Assembly (NCBI RefSeq): GCF_014637085.1
Contig: NZ_BMEU01000014.1
Coordinates: forward strand, 54,137 to 118,136
Length of the DNA stretch: 64,000 nt
DNA from: Comamonas phosphati
GTDB lineage: Bacteria; Pseudomonadota; Gammaproteobacteria; Burkholderiales; Burkholderiaceae_C
Reading direction: 5' to 3'
In this document: piece after piece, positions 63,834 to 64,000 of the stretch
Position numbering within the stretch: the stretch's first letter is position 1
Layout: every line of letters starts with the position of its first letter
The notes under the pieces: model-generated
The model's database searches: none
Told to the model about the DNA's origin: nothing
The model's input: only the letters and a program-made list of their open reading frames with translations
Made by a program: the position numbers and the translations under genes

Positions 63834-63872
63834 CAAATAAAAAGAGAGCGCAGAGCGCTCTCTTTTTATTTG
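63834..63872 (+). terminator. Intrinsic terminator after the amidotransferase gene
   Basis: AAAAAGAGAGCG, loop CAGA, then GCGCTCTCTTTTT and ATTT. The symmetrical A/T flanks make it usable from both strands. Confidence 0.92.
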
Positions 63873-63894
63873 GACTCTCTTTTCCCCAGCCGCC

Positions 63895-63932
63895 ATAAAA
63901 AAACCCCGCAGCCTTTTGGACTGCGGGGTTCT
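63895..63932 (-). terminator. rRNA operon terminator
   Basis: On the minus strand AACCCCGCAG, loop of about 9 nt, CTGCGGGGTT followed by five further T's. It lies just beyond the 5S 3' end and would terminate the rRNA operon entering from the right. Confidence 0.92.
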
Positions 63933-63942
63933 CGCTATAAGA

Positions 63943-64000
63943 GCCTGACGATGACCTACTTTCACACGGGAACCCGCACTATCATCGGCGCAAATTCGTT
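63943..64000 (-). rRNA. rrf: 5S ribosomal RNA, 3' part (truncated by window edge)
   Basis: The reverse complement reads GCCGATGATAGTGCGGGTTC, then CCGTGTGAAAGTAGGTCATC and GTCAGGC, the conserved 3' half of betaproteobacterial 5S rRNA. The gene continues beyond the window; 23S and 16S should follow to the right. Confidence 0.95.

Overview
The window is GC-rich (roughly two thirds G+C), densely coded DNA that looks like a betaproteobacterial chromosome, most likely Comamonadaceae (Comamonas/Delftia/Acidovorax-like; genus not proven). Supporting signs are the Bug-type (tripartite tricarboxylate) binding proteins, the lptA-lptB-rpoN and argS-SPOR-dsbA gene orders, malate synthase G, and short intergenic repeats of the kind seen in that family. 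It opens in the 3' end of a probable thiL and ends inside a 5S rRNA gene on the minus strand. No phage, IS element, CRISPR array or tRNA was seen.

Regions: 1-2.5 kb, thiL end, bestrophin-like channel, pgpA, pncC, XRE regulator. 2.6-6.3 kb, UPF0149/SEC-C protein, membrane-anchored FMN glutamate-synthase-like protein, kinase-fold protein. 6.3-10.6 kb, dctA with a hybrid sensor kinase and a NarL-type regulator. 10.6-20.3 kb, two catabolic-looking clusters: FAD monooxygenase/DUF2783/MBL with a divergent IclR gene, then a second IclR gene divergent from a Bug receptor and a self-sufficient P450-reductase fusion. 20.3-29.5 kb, MCP, DAHP synthase, GNAT, a possible 25-residue small-protein gene, sugE behind a guanidine-II riboswitch, a fosA relic, PIN protein, RNA methyltransferase, ribokinase, lpxO. 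29.6-36.7 kb, rpoN, lptB, lptA, dsbA, SPOR protein, argS, DUF2214. 36.9-43.1 kb, LysR regulator, glcB, a lower-GC CsgG/DUF4810/DUF799 lipoprotein trio, CWC protein, tautomerase.

43.1-62.9 kb is a uronate/aldarate catabolic island in two divergent blocks around a GntR/FCD regulator. The minus block encodes uronate dehydrogenase, lactonase, TRAP transporter, an enolase-superfamily dehydratase, a Tat-exported SMP-30 protein, a Bug receptor and garD-garL-garR (to glycerate plus pyruvate). The plus block encodes two Bug receptors, KdgD, a 2-hydroxyacid dehydrogenase, GudD and a ketoglutarate-semialdehyde-type dehydrogenase (to 2-oxoglutarate). Both known aldarate branches are therefore present. 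A 17-bp palindrome between the blocks is the obvious operator candidate. The window closes with a class II glutamine amidotransferase, two terminators and the 5S gene.

The most unusual signal is not a protein. An element of about 75-110 bp occurs six times, plus one diverged relative. Each copy starts at or just after a stop codon, in the orientation of that gene. The copies differ in primary sequence, yet paired positions in two stems change together, so the element looks like a structured RNA (or DNA hairpin) attached to gene 3' ends. A second element built on GAACGTGTT also begins exactly at stop codons.
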